This document shows positions 1-11,220 of a stretch of DNA of 64,000 nt, in pieces (within the stretch, counting starts at the first letter, position 1; every line of letters begins with the position of its first letter). The DNA comes from Oxytricha trifallax. Its lineage: Eukaryota; Ciliophora; Spirotrichea; Sporadotrichida; Oxytrichidae. The position numbers and the translations under genes were made by a program. Location of the stretch: the NCBI GenBank assembly GCA_000711775.1, contig ARYC01017148.1, positions 1 through 64,000 of the forward strand, written 5' to 3'. The notes beneath the pieces are model-generated. The model did not search any database. It had not been told where the DNA came from and saw only the letters and a program-made list of their open reading frames with translations.

Positions 1-2137
1 TTTGTGTTTCTTTACTTGCTTCATAACCCTCTCAATTACAAAGAAACTACCAATATAGTGAAGCAAAATGCGCAGTTGCTTGCGAAGTTTGCGATCGCAC
101 AAGAGAATAGCTGAAATGATCATGAGAATTAAGGAATGAAGCTGACCAAGCTTGTAGAACGCTGATGTGTAGTAAAAAATCATAGTATGCACGCAGCTCA
201 CTCCCTCTGCAGCACTGATTAGTAAGTAATGCAGCTATTAAAACTATAGAGTGTAAAAGAATCAAGGGATGTGCTTACATGCAAAGTGTAGAGAGCTCAC
301 CATCATAGAGTTCGACGCCAAAGTCAGTAGTAGTTGCAAATATTGAAAACTTACAGATAATCAAAAACAAAGTCATCTCTGCAGGCTTTGTCACGGTGCT
401 GGTTGGAAGCATTAGCACTTCGCAACCTACGTACAACAAACATCAGTAGTGAGGCAGCTTCACTGTAGAGCTTAAAGTGATAGGATCGTGGTAGTTGTGA
501 TCATTAGTTGTTCATATTTAATTATAAATTAATAAGTTTATAATTTAGTTATAGTGTCTGATTATAGGCTTAATAGTGAATTGCTTATATCAAGTCAACA
601 CAGGTATGCTCTTAAGAAGAATGAAGCTTGCATGATGCTGGGATTTGGCACCACACATCCCTGGCTGCGCCAGGGAGTGGGAGCGGGGGGGCGTCCTTCA
701 AATTTACTTGTTTTATATCTACAGCTCTGTCTACTCTCAACTGGTACTGGGAATCGCTGTTTATTAATATTGACTGATAGTTATAATTAAGAATTTAACT
801 GAAACATCCAAATTCGATTAGTGTAGTATGAAATTAAAATACGTTATTAAGTTTTAATACGAAACTTGAAACTTCTCGATTGCGCAAAAGTTGAGAGCTG
901 GCAGCGCCCGAGTGGAGTGGCTCGATCTTCATCACTACTGCTCACTACAGATGTTTCTTGATATCAGACTGTGCGTCTCATGCTGGTTCACTCATCTATC
1001 ATACTGGATTCTCATGATTCGTACTGATAACTCATCTAGGATTTTCTCGAGACATTGATTTTTTCAAAATCTATTTCAAAAATTCGAGAAAATCCTAGAT
1101 GAGTTATCAGTACGAATCAGAGAATCCAGTATGATAGATGAGTGAACCAGCATGAGACGCACAGTCTGATATGAAGAAACATCTGTAGTGAGCAGTAGTG
1201 ATGAAGATCGAGCCACTTCACTCCGGCGCTGCCAGCTCTCAACTTTTGCGCAATCGAGAAGTTGCAAGTTTCGTATTAAAACTTAATAACGTATTTTAAT
1301 TTCATACTACACTAATCGAATTTGGATGTTTCAGTTAAATTCTTAATTATAACTATCAGTATCAGTCAATATTAATAAACAGCGATTCCCAGTACCAGTT
1401 GAGAGTAGAGAGAGCTGTAGATATAAAACAAGTAAATTTGAAGGACGCCCCCCGCTCCTACTCCCTGGCGCAGCCAGGGATGTGTGGTGCCAAACCCCAG
1501 CATCATGCAAGCTTCATTCTTCTTAAGAGCATACCTGTGTTGACTTGATATAAGCAATTCACTATTAAGCCTATAATCAGACACTATAACTAAATTACAA
1601 ACTTATTAATTTATAATTAAATATGAAAAACTAATGATCACAACTACCACGATCCTATCACTTTAAGCTCTACAGTGAAGCTGCCTCACTACTGATGTTT
1701 GTTGTACGTAGGTTGCGAAGTGCTAATGCTTCCAACCAGCACCGTGACAAAGCCTGCAGAGATGACTTTGTTTTTGATTATCTGTAAGTTTTCAATATTT
1801 GCAACTACTACTGACTTTGGCGTCGAACTCTATGATGGTGAGCTCTCTACACTTTGCATGTAAGCACATCCCTTGATTCTTTTACACTCTATAGTTTTAA
1901 TAGCTGCATTACTTACTAATCAGTGCTGCAGAGGGAGTGAGCTGCGTGCATACTATGATTTTTTACTACACATCAGCGTTCTACAAGCTTGGTCAGCTTC
2001 ATTCCTTAATTCTCATGATCATTTCAGCTATTCTCTTGTGCGATCGCAAACTTCGCAAGCAACTGCGCATTTTGCTTCACTATATTGGTAGTTTCTTTGT
2101 AATTGAGAGGGTTATGAAGCAAGTAAAGAAACACAAA
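1..2137. repeat. 1.05-kb-arm imperfect palindrome
   Basis: Positions 1-1050 are nearly the reverse complement of 1084-2137, with a 33-base spacer. The two arms differ by scattered substitutions and small indels (for example near 500-550 against 1610-1640, and near 870-910 against 1220-1270), so this is not a read folded back on itself by a sequencing artefact. I see no conserved protein; the open frames mirrored in both arms are short and unrecognised. The left boundary lies at the window edge, so the arms may be longer. It could be a foldback element or a germline inverted duplication. Confidence 0.9.
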
Positions 2138-2281
2138 ATTCTCTGAAAGAGTGTGTCGTATGCAGGAAATCAAGATTGGAAGCTGGCATTGAGTGGGTGC
2201 TGCAAGTGAATTACAGTGCTTCCCGAACTACACTAGCCTTACAGCTAAATTTGCGAGAGTAAAGAGTAAGTAGAAATCAAT

Positions 2282-2740
2282 CAAAACCCCTAAAACCCTC
2301 TACTTGATTTTAACTGAATTTATCCATAGGTTTTGGGGTTTATACCTTGCTGATGACAGCATTCACAATTTTGATACACTATAGTGTAATTTTAAATAAA
2401 AGAAAGAAGAATAAACAAAGCAAACTCTCATTTATTCACAGAGTAAATGGACTAAATTTCTAAGGAAGTATTGAACATTTCGAAGGAGATACTGTTAAGT
2501 TTAGAATCTATGGGAGCTAAATTTACACTTAATAAGATTTCATTAATACCAATCAAAGATAAAATGGCTAGATTTGAAGGATTTTTAAATAACAATAGTG
2601 ATCAATTCTTGTTTGATGGAAACCCCAAAACTTTTACTCCCTCTAATTCTAAAAATCAGAAATAAAATCTAAATTAAAATCTCAAATTTTAAAATAAGAA
2701 TCAAAATCACAAATAAATCAAAGTTTTGGGGTTTATACTT
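2282..2740. repeat. Isolated telomere-like G4T4/C4A4 tracts
   Basis: C4A4-like sequence occurs at 2282-2298, and the 14-base string TTTGGGGTTTATAC occurs twice in the same orientation, near 2331 and 2724. They resemble the ends of telomere-bearing elements but no long terminal inverted repeat follows. They may be relics of such elements. No other function is visible. Confidence 0.4.
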
Positions 2741-2797
2741 GAAACAATCAGTAGTTATCAAGAATTGCAGCTAATCATCTGCCCAGATATAAGCTGA
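2447..2797 (+). CDS. Possible small lysine/asparagine-rich protein
   Basis: With TAA read as glutamine, an ATG at 2447 opens a frame of about 116 codons to a TGA at 2795. The product begins MDQISKEVLNISKE and is rich in Lys, Asn and Gln. It has no domain I recognise. The last third reads through a G4T4-like tract near 2725, which makes a chance frame possible. Treat as a hypothetical germline ORF. Confidence 0.25.
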
Positions 2798-3039
2798 GAA
2801 TAAAATGATAAATGAATCAAACCAATAAGGAACTAACACTAACACTTAAGAATTACAAATTAGAGCAATACACCATGATCTTCCACACTTTCGTAATCAT
2901 GAACTTGTTCAACCAAATTAACTCAAGAAAGCTTGAATGGGCTGATTTCAACATTTTCGAGAGATTCTTCAACAACTTCAGTTTTCTTTAAGTGGTAAAG
3001 TGGGGCTTTCACCCACTTGACCTCTCTAAGTTTGCCTAT

Positions 3040-3165
3040 AGTTTGCAGGGAGTTTCACCCCAGCCTCTCTTAGTTATACCTATAACGCAGGGAGTTTCAC
3101 CCCAGCCTCTCTTACTGCTTGCTAAGGTGTTGCTGGAGTTCCACCCAGCATCTCTCTATACCTGA
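3040..3165. repeat. Tandem repeat of about 50 bp
   Basis: The string GCAGGGAGTTTCACCCCAGC recurs at about 3055 and 3081-3105, followed by a diverged third unit (GCTGGAGTTCCACCCAGCAT) near 3130. A related phrase with TGGGGCTTTCACCCACTTGA lies at 3001. These are short, imperfect tandem copies with no coding signal. Confidence 0.6.
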
Positions 3166-5150
3166 CCTAAAACCTAGAAAAATAATAAATAATTATAAAT
3201 AATTATTTAAGTAATAAAAATAAAAATTTACAAAAAACCAATTTATCGAATTAATTTAATTATTATTTTTAGCCAATTATAGTAAATTCAAGGATTTTCG
3301 TGGTATTCGCGAATAACATCATAAAAGTTTTAAATTTAGCTATAGTTATGAATTTCAAGTTGCCGTTCATTTTAGAAAATTTAAGCCTACTTTTACTTTG
3401 AAAATCTTTGACTTTGATTTTTAAGCACAGTACTCCTAAGCTACAGTAAGTAGTCCCCCAGTGGTGTTGGGGTTCACACCCTAATGGCTGAAGTGACGTA
3501 AGACCTCTCAAGCTGTACTCTCGCCGGGGCTCTGCAGGACTGTTGCTGATTGTGGCTTACTGCTTAAGTTCTTACCTAAAGACTAAAGGACTGGTCTAAG
3601 CTCAGCGAAACTAGACTAAACTTGTTGGTGTTTGCTGGTAACTGGTAAGTGCTATTCACCTCCTTAACCTACTATAGGCGTCCTCTATGCGTGCTTGCTT
3701 CTCTGGCGTGTTGTTGATACTTGGCTTGACTTGTTTGAGTTAGTTTAGTGTTCGTTCCTTCGCTGCCTAGGCTCAGTGTTAAGTTGGGGTTTACAAACCT
3801 TGCTCACAGTGAATAGTTATTTGCTTTCTATTTGTCTAAATTAACGTCTATCGGGATCATGGTGTTTGGTATAGGCTGGCTACGACCTACCTTGAAAGCC
3901 CACCTTCGCTGTCGAGCGGTCCTCTGACCAGGGCATCCAATCTTTGGTGTTTATTGCACTGGGGAAAGGTTGCTTGCGAGCGTTGGAGCCTTAACAAAGC
4001 ATGTTTGAGTAGTTATCTTCACAATTCCAGCTCATTTTGCTAATTTTGGCCTTGAAATCGCGGAGGGACGCGTATTTCGGGAAGGTCTGATGGTCTTGAT
4101 GCGTCCCCTATCACCTCTTGCATGTCTGGTTGATGTTTTCGAGTCATTAACAGCAATACCTCGTTATCCTACCAAAAGTTCACGAAGTCAGGAGCATAGG
4201 TAGCGAAGCGAATGTATCAAAGAGGGTCTTGGAAAAGTTCCACTTCACCCTTCCTAAGGCCAAAAGGGACCCTCTCTAGCAGGTATTTGAAGCCTAGCTC
4301 ACCCCCTATTGCTTCAGGTCTACTCGAATCGGTTGTTATTGATGTTATATGTATAGTCAATTGATGTTCGTTGAATAAGTGGCACGTGTGATCACCTGTG
4401 CTCGAGCTAGGGTGTTGCCAAGGCCTGAGGAGGCTGTTTTAAGGCGATTTCTAGGTCAAAACGGTCGGTTTGGACGCCCCCGACATTTCGAGGTAGGTTA
4501 TCTCGACTTCTACCTCCAATCGGGTGCTCTCCTCCTATCTTGGTGTTATCATGAGTATTAGCGACATTTGAGTTGGGGTGGTGGGGAGAGGAGGGGTCTT
4601 GAAAACCGATTTCGCAAAATCACATAAGTCATACTCATTTTTCCGTTAGAGATAGTACTAGTAGTTTTGGTTCTAGCCGATATTATTATAATAACCACCC
4701 CTCTAAATCCGCGGTTCCGACCACTTCCTCTTAGTCAAATGGTATCAGTAATGTTGCTAACCATCTTCCTGATTTTTAGAAATAGGTTTGGGAGTGATCT
4801 GAGAGGTCGAGTTGGACTCCAAGGTGCATCCGAGGGAAATGAGGAGGGGTCGTTGGGTCTTGAGGCCAGATCAGAAATTTGTGTGGCCGACCTACCGATC
4901 TGAAAGTTCGAGTGTTGGATTCACTTGCTCAAGATAACTTCTCCAAAACCTCTATACCCGCTGTATGATTGATGCTTTTGATTCCAGGCATTCGAATATG
5001 CTTGTTAACGTTAGCATATGCTTGGTTGGCATGATAGGGGGTGCTAGGGTAGGAGGATTGATGAAAAGAGTGATTTATAATAAGTGTATATAGTTAAATT
5101 TATAATTTTAAATTCAATCAACTTAAACTAAACTAATTATGCTTCTATAA
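3165..5150. other. GC-rich stretch without recognisable gene
   Basis: From about 3420 to 4950 the base composition is clearly richer in G and C than the flanks. TGA and its complement are frequent in all frames, and no frame gives a recognisable protein under the ciliate code. I see no terminal repeats. It may be part of the same germline-limited unit as the genes at 5.18-8.61 kb, or an old repeat. Confidence 0.5.
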
Positions 5151-5183
5151 GAGTGAAGCGCTCAATCACTCGCCACCATCACT

Positions 5184-6949
5184 ATGGAATCCATGAATGC
5201 TTCCACACCTGCAACGCCACTGCCAGTCATGCCTCCTATATAAGCAGGTAAAGTACAACAAAACCAATACAGATCTACCATACCTAAGGAGTTCCCTTAG
5301 CTAAATTTCGATACTTTTCATTGCTGTTGACAGGACTGGCTATAGGTACTCTTGAGAGCGCTTGGTGCAAAGATAGTAATGCTAGTCTATACTCTAAACC
5401 TATAATTTTAAGTTGAATTGTGAGATGATTCCATACCTCCAAAGCAAGCAGAAAGGACAAGCGCAGAGGGCGGTATCGCAAAAGTAAGAGTACATCTTCT
5501 CATTTTCAATACTAGGTATACCAATGCTGCCAGTTAGTTCCAGCAGGCAGAGTGCGAGATATGTGGTAAAAGCTTTCTCAAGAGAACCCTCAAGAAGCAC
5601 ATTGTAGCTTAGCATACTGTCAACCTTGAGTTAGAAGACTAGAAGCTCGAGCAAGCATTCGTTCAAGAGCGCTACCAAGATCTAGATGTGCAGCCAATAT
5701 AGGAGGCTCCGACACCAAGAGACAAGAAAGCTCATAAAGTGAAGTCCCCTAAGATTGTGCAATTGATTCAAGAGGTTGATAAGAGAGATGTATTCAACTT
5801 CCCAGAGAAGGCATGGGAGTTCAAGCAGCTGCAACTGAAGGTGAAGCCTCACTGGAAGATCCTTAGCACTCTCAAACCATTGCAAGATGTTCCATTCCAG
5901 CAAAGCAGGTAATTTAATCTGAATTTGACTAGTATAGGTAGCCAAACAGCACCAACTTCTCGCAAGAGGCGAGATCCTTCAAGGGGTGTACTTCGAATGC
6001 TTGACGCTCGACGTGAAACTGTACCCACAGCAAATTTACCAGCTGAAATCCTTGGTTTACAAGCAAGCCATGCTTTACTTATTAAATAGCAGAATCAAAG
6101 AGCAGTCCTAAAGTAAGATTTCATAACCTAGTCATACCTTCGATAGAGTTTGTAAACTCCAAAGTCCTTGGCTTGCTGCAAGAGACCAAGCGCTCCATCT
6201 TCGAGTCATACCTCAATAGCTAGCTGGTAAGGAGTGTCAACAATGCTTTCACAGCATACCTTGACGAGAGCAATCCCCACTGTGCAGAGGCGCTTGAAGT
6301 CTTGAAAACGAATGAGCGAATTGACACCGATATCTTCGATTACCTTGGCTGCTCGAAGTTCCGCTTCATCCACTTCAAAACTCACATTAGCTGGAAGCCT
6401 GGAACCTTCAAGGAGAGACCCCGCAAGGGCTAGCTTCCTTACTAGCCTTCGTCAAAGCAGATTTCGAATGCAAAGAACTTGTTTGAGCAAGGCTGGTACA
6501 TGGCAATGGTGTTCCAGAGGTTGGTAAACCATTTTATGAGCTTCCCTTACAAGTCAACATCATTACAGCATCAGTGCCTCATCACGTACCTCAAGCAGTG
6601 GTTGAATGAGAACAAGTCCCTTAGAGCGCATCACGTCAAGACCAGCAAGGGCGAAGAACTGCTAGCGATCGCCAAGAGGTATGAAAACTTGATATGCCAC
6701 CTGCTTCACCCAGCAACTAAAGTCCACAAAGGGACTATACAGTACCTAAGGAGTCAAGTTTCCAAGAAAGCTGCCAAGTGCAAGACTCAGACCTAGAACT
6801 TGCTTCCACCACACCTGCAGCTTAGAATGGCGAGATTGAGGAAGGCCCTCAACATGGGAACCGTGATGAAGCCTCATTGCTTCGAGAGTGCAATCGCTTA
6901 CTTGATCGTGAAGGGGAACAAGGAGGAGTGGATCTATGAGCTGGAGTGA
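5184..6949 (+). CDS. C2H2 zinc-finger protein of germline-limited element
   Basis: An ATG at 5184 starts a short proline/threonine-rich exon. The N-terminal splicing (5248 to about 5420) is unclear, but from about 5424 the gene reads openly to the TGA at 6947. One C2H2 finger is clear: CEICGKSF followed by KKHIVAQH (about 5550-5612). The rest, roughly 400 residues, is helical and charged and I do not recognise a family. Short GT-AG introns sit at 5484-5515, 5909-5937 and 6113-6146; removing each preserves the frame. In-frame TAA/TAG are used as Gln. The gene is much richer in GC than the macronuclear-type genes downstream, and shows no stop or frameshift in its last two thirds. It lies just upstream of a DDE transposase gene on the same strand, so it is probably a transposon partner protein or a germline-limited gene. 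Confidence 0.6.
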
Positions 6950-7100
6950 TTTCGAATCAGTTCGTGAGAGTGAAATTTAAATTTTGCATGTTAAATATCT
7001 AATCTTTCATACACTATACCTCTATCAACAGCGCTCACGCCTGTTCGCTGATAACTTCTATATTGTCTAATAGCAATTTTATTCCAATTTTAATTTATTT

Positions 7101-7120
7101 CAAAACCCCGAAACCCCTTA
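7101..7120 (+). repeat. TBE-like terminal sequence before transposase
   Basis: The sequence CAAAACCCCGAAACCCCTTA differs at one base from the first 20 bases of the TBE terminal repeats found at 43323 and 47261. After about 22 bases the similarity ends. It lies directly upstream of the transposase gene that starts near 7125, as expected if it marks an element end. I found no matching inverted end downstream. Confidence 0.5.
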
Positions 7121-7124
7121 GTAC

Positions 7125-8613
7125 ATGGAATCGCTGTCGAACTCTATAGGTTTTGACGAATAGTCAGCTAAGAATCCCTCTCATCACAGTTTCTTATCGC
7201 AATCGATACTTAACTATGGGTTTCTCTGCAATCAAAGGAGTACGAAGAGATCAAGCAGAGTGCGCTGAAGCCATAGGAGAAGACTGTAGTGAAGTGGACA
7301 TCGGTCGTGCTGGGCATCAACTTCCCCTCCAATCCCAAACCAACGAAGCTCTCTTACACCTCAGGCACTCTCCTCAACAATCGCTAGTAAGCAAGACTAG
7401 TCCAGCCTAAGCTCCAGAACAGGAACAGCACCTGGAAGTTTTCCATCCGCTCTCCAGAGTCCAAACTCGAAATCGATCTTTGCAAAGTTATGCTGGAAAT
7501 CTTACACTTAGGAACAGCGTATCCTGGGTGCGAGAGGGGAGAGCATTGCTGCCACTCCTGTGAAAAGTCGTCGTAATCAGAGACACACTCAGCTATCACC
7601 TATCCTGGAAGCCCCGGAGGGCAGTGCTCAGCACGCATCGCTGCAGAAGCGCTTCGACGCCATCAGAATTTGCAGCTCCTCCAAGAAGGCTGGCAGCTAG
7701 CCAGAAACCCCTCTCAAATCGTCGTCGGCGCTCGCTCCATTGCTTCAGAACCTGGCCAGCCTCAGGTTGCAATCCACCTAACGTAAGGGCAGCGAGGTGA
7801 TCAGTGTGTTGGGCAACAAAGATAGGATGGCAATCACTCCCAAACGCTTAAAGCTATCGAGTAGGGATGGGAGCAGCAGCTACATTGCAAAGAATCGTTA
7901 GGAAAGTAAGCAATTTCTCTGATTTAAACCAAACTTTCAGATGTTTTAGAGTCAAGCAAAGCTAGTAAGATGGTCATGCAAACAGGTATAGCGAATACTG
8001 GTGGTGGTTGCATCGAATCGCTATAGTAATACACTCCCATCGCAACGGTGCGCGAACAAGCCAACCAACGCCTAGGCAAGTATGGGGTCTTGGCAAGGAA
8101 TCTCTCAATCGCGAAAGAGGCGACCAAGCGGCAGCAGTTCTCCATGAGTTTCGTGGCGGCCATCACCAAGGACAGGTTGATCTCGATTCAGGTCATCGAG
8201 GGCGCGTTCGACGCCATGCTGTTCGAGAACTTCCTCTATCACACCCTGCGCTAGCTGCGCACTGACAAGGACCTCGCGTCGAAGAGGATCGTGCTGCTCA
8301 TGGACCACGCAGTCATTCACAAGTATTCGGAGGTGCTGGCTACAGCCAGGAAGTTCAAGGTGACAGTGCTATTCAACGCCGAGTACTCGCCCTGGCTCAA
8401 CCCGATCGAGCAGTTGTTCTCCTACAGCAAGAGGCACCTTCGATAGGAGCAGGCTGACAGCAAGTAAGCATCGTATACTTAACACTCTATAGGATCCACC
8501 TCGTGAAGCGCCTCTCGGAGATTCTGAAAGCCATGACCAAGACTGACGTGAACAAGCTCTGGGCCTTCAGCGTCAAGCAGTGGTGCAGCACCATCAAGCA
8601 TGGCTTCGTTTGA
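7125..8613 (+). CDS. DDE transposase, Tc1/IS630-type
   Basis: The C-terminal half is a DDE-superfamily transposase catalytic core: VLLMDHAVIHKY holds the second acidic residue (near 8300) and SPWLNPIEQLFS the glutamate (near 8390-8420), ending at TGA 8611. Likely first acidic residues are upstream (SFVAAITKDRLI region, about 8150). Introns 7906-7940 and 8464-8492 are GT-AG and keep the frame. The N-terminal part (7125-7900) is less certain. Two frames are open there under the ciliate code, and either a short intron near 7560-7590 or a frameshift is needed to join a Cys/His-rich segment (CERGEHCCHSCEK) to the basic region that follows. ATG 7125 follows the TBE-like terminus. GC content matches the zinc-finger gene just upstream, so the two probably form one element. 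Confidence 0.65.
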
Positions 8614-9345
8614 TGCAAATGTTGGCAACAATCGAGAACCTACCAAGAGTGACAAGAGTAAGCAAGAATAGTGACGACGAGCGTGTTATTGATTAGATTA
8701 GTGATTAAACCTAATTATTACATATTGCACTTTTAAGTTTAAGTTAAATCAATCAAACCTTCCAAACCATCACATCCTCCCTCGCTTGCGCGCATTTGAG
8801 ACACCAACTTCGTGGCTACAGCCAATCATGACCGTTTCGTGCCCTCATATAGATGTCATAACCTTAACGAGCCTGAATCACGAAGTTTTGCACCCAATAG
8901 CATTGTATGGTTGAATCAACACTCTCTAGCACCACTCTCACCACCATTATTCACTATCGTCGCAGTATTCCACCTAAAACTACCAGCATTCGCACCAACT
9001 GTTGAGAGTACCAAGCTTCAAATCACCACTACACACTCAAATGTTGATAGAATTCGTAGAAATCGTTTAAAAGCTACAAAAGTAGTTGAATCGTTCAAAT
9101 GTTAGCTCTTTAACATTAGTATCAACATTTTCGTTCTTGCTCATTCGAACAGCTGAGGACTTATGACCAAATTTATAAATATCTAATCTTGATTTCATTA
9201 TTTAATTTCCCTATGTTTCGTATTTTATCAATATTATTTTGGCTAAATTATTATTTGTAAAAAAAAGCTTTTATAAGTTATATATAAAGACTATTATAAA
9301 CTATAGAAGTTAGTGGGATTTAAACTATTTTGGTTAAAACTAAGA
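8614..9345. other. Spacer between element and first MDS
   Basis: GC content falls from 8640 onward. An open frame of about 97 codons around 8812-9105 (proline/serine-rich) has no recognisable motif and I do not call it. The sequence from 9110 to 9345 is AT-rich and looks like eliminated DNA. Confidence 0.4.
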
Positions 9346-9349
9346 TAAA

Positions 9350-10143
9350 AGTTTTTGTTTCTCTTCTTGGGAGTTATCTCATGATAAAGAACCAATCTGG
9401 GATATTAGACTTCACTAGCAAGAAAACATCTTCTTGACAAGCGGATCTGATGCTTCAGTCGGATTATGGTAGATTCCAGCAGAATTTCAGCATTTCTAAT
9501 CTCAAGATGACTACCATAAGCAAAAGAAGTCATTCAACAAGCCTCTTCTTTTGGGTAGATTTAAGAAAAACTACGGATAATCAATTTTGATACCGACCAG
9601 TGTATCTTGGATACATTCAGATTCTAATCAATTTTTAGTTAGTTACTCAAATCCAATGATGTCATTGTATGACGCTTCAACTGGCCAAGAGAGAGGTTTA
9701 ATCAACTTCAAGTATGACGATAACAAACCCTATAACATGCAATAGATAAACAGAATAGTAGTGAGTGAGTCTTAAAAGCTGATAATTGCAGGTACTGAAG
9801 ATAATCTAATTAGATTATTTGACTTGCAAAGTCACAAATAAGTTAAGACAATCGTTGCACACACCGATTCTGTCACGAGTTTATTAGTGAACAAAAAATA
9901 AACCTAATAGTAAATGTTCATTTCAGGTGGCCATGATGGTGCAGTAAGGGCTTGGGACCTAAGAACATTCCAATGTATCTATGATACTGTGGCTCATAGA
10001 CGTAAATTTGATGAGGGAGTCCTGTCACTTGCCTAAAGTGAAAAACTACCACTCATCGCATCAGGTAAGATTTCTTAGAATTTCTTAATAATTTTCTTTT
10101 AGGAGGAGCTGATTCGCTAATCAAAATTATGCATGAATAATGA
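9350..10143 (+). CDS. Striatin-like WD40 protein, C-terminal part
   Basis: With TAA/TAG as Gln, this frame gives a run of WD40 repeats matching the C-terminal half of striatin, a scaffold of the STRIPAK phosphatase/kinase complex. Landmarks are the segments SVSWIHSDSNQFLVSY, QINRIVVSES, VAHTDSVTSLLV, ISGGHDGAVRAWDLRT and the terminal GGADSLIKI just before TGA 10141, which matches the usual striatin end. A 38-base GT-AG intron lies at 10065-10102. The segment opens inside the domain (first clear residues SWELSHDKEP at about 9365), so the N-terminal coiled-coil and caveolin/calmodulin-binding region must lie on MDSs elsewhere. The identification is by recalled family pattern, not by search. Confidence 0.75.
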
Positions 10144-10510
10144 GAGATAAAAGATCAATTTGATCAAATATCTTGACTTCATGCTTTAAGTAGTTGCTTT
10201 TACAGCAGATCTTATAAGTCATTTTTCGATAAATTCACTAAGTTTTGTTATAATTTTGAGTATCTATAAGATGAATATATTTCTAACTTTTCGTTAGATA
10301 ATTATATTCATTAATTTACTTTATAAGTTTTGAACTCTAAGAAATTGATGAATGTTTCAAAAATATTCTTATGAGTATATAAGCGCAAATATTCTTTGGA
10401 TAATTAAAATAAAAAACTTACATAAACTAAGGGAACCAAAATTTTATTATAACTAATGATATATAATTGTATTCTCATTAAACCTTAATAAACTTAAAAA
10501 GAAACTTGAA

Positions 10511-10951
10511 ATGGAAGCTAACAATGGATCTGGAAAAACTTTTAAATACGAATTCAAAGTTGGAATGTCTTGCAATGGTTGTAAAAATGCTATCAATAAA
10601 CTTCTTGGAACTGAGACTTGTAAGTATTTATATAGATTATTGGAATGCCTTAAATTTAACCTTATCTTATTTTAGACCTGTTATTGCTAAATTTAAATTA
10701 GACTATAATCGATATGAAATAATTAAAAAAATGTATTAGCTTTTCCAATTTTATTCAGGCAATATCATTCGATCCAATTGTCGAGGAGCAAAAGCTTTAC
10801 GTAGTTGGTCCAGAGGGAATCGAGCAATAAGTTATTGATAGATTGACAAAATGGGTAAATATTTACACAGTTTTTTACCTTTCCTTATTAGGCCACTGCC
10901 AGCAAGAAAGAATTGTAATACCTAGACAAGATGGAAGTTGCTCAGGCTTGA
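10511..10951 (+). CDS. Atx1-like copper chaperone (HMA domain)
   Basis: ATG 10511 begins MEANNGSGKTFKYEFKVGMS and carries the heavy-metal-binding motif MSCNGC (MxCxxC), then a second part AISFDPIVEEQKLYVVGPEG and a C-terminal tail to TGA 10949. This is the size and layout of Atx1/ATOX1 cytosolic copper chaperones, which pass Cu(I) to P-type ATPases. A GT-AG intron at 10855-10891 keeps frame. Between 10620 and about 10758 the reading frame is broken by AT-rich DNA that starts like an intron (GTAAGT) but is out of phase as one intron. An IES, or IES plus intron, is likely. Confidence 0.75.
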
Positions 10952-11220
10952 ATATAGAAGTGAAAGAACTTTGTGATAAGAAACCTTGGATAATTTAGAA
11001 ATTTCACTCCATAGGACTTATTCTATAATTGAGAGAAAAGTAAATTCATTTTGAATGTAATGAATAAGCTTTCTAATAAATCAAATTTACTCTAAAAAAT
11101 TGAAACAGTATTTAATGTTTTTTATATTCTATTACTCTACTTTATAAAACAGAAGTGGAACTATAAATTAAATATTTTTTTAACTTTAAATAAGTAGTAT
11201 ATTTAGAAAATAAGATATAA

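Noticed and set aside
8812..9105. 97-codon plus-strand Pro/Ser/Thr-rich frame
   Set aside because: No motif, no ATG start, and composition like the noncoding GC-intermediate flank.
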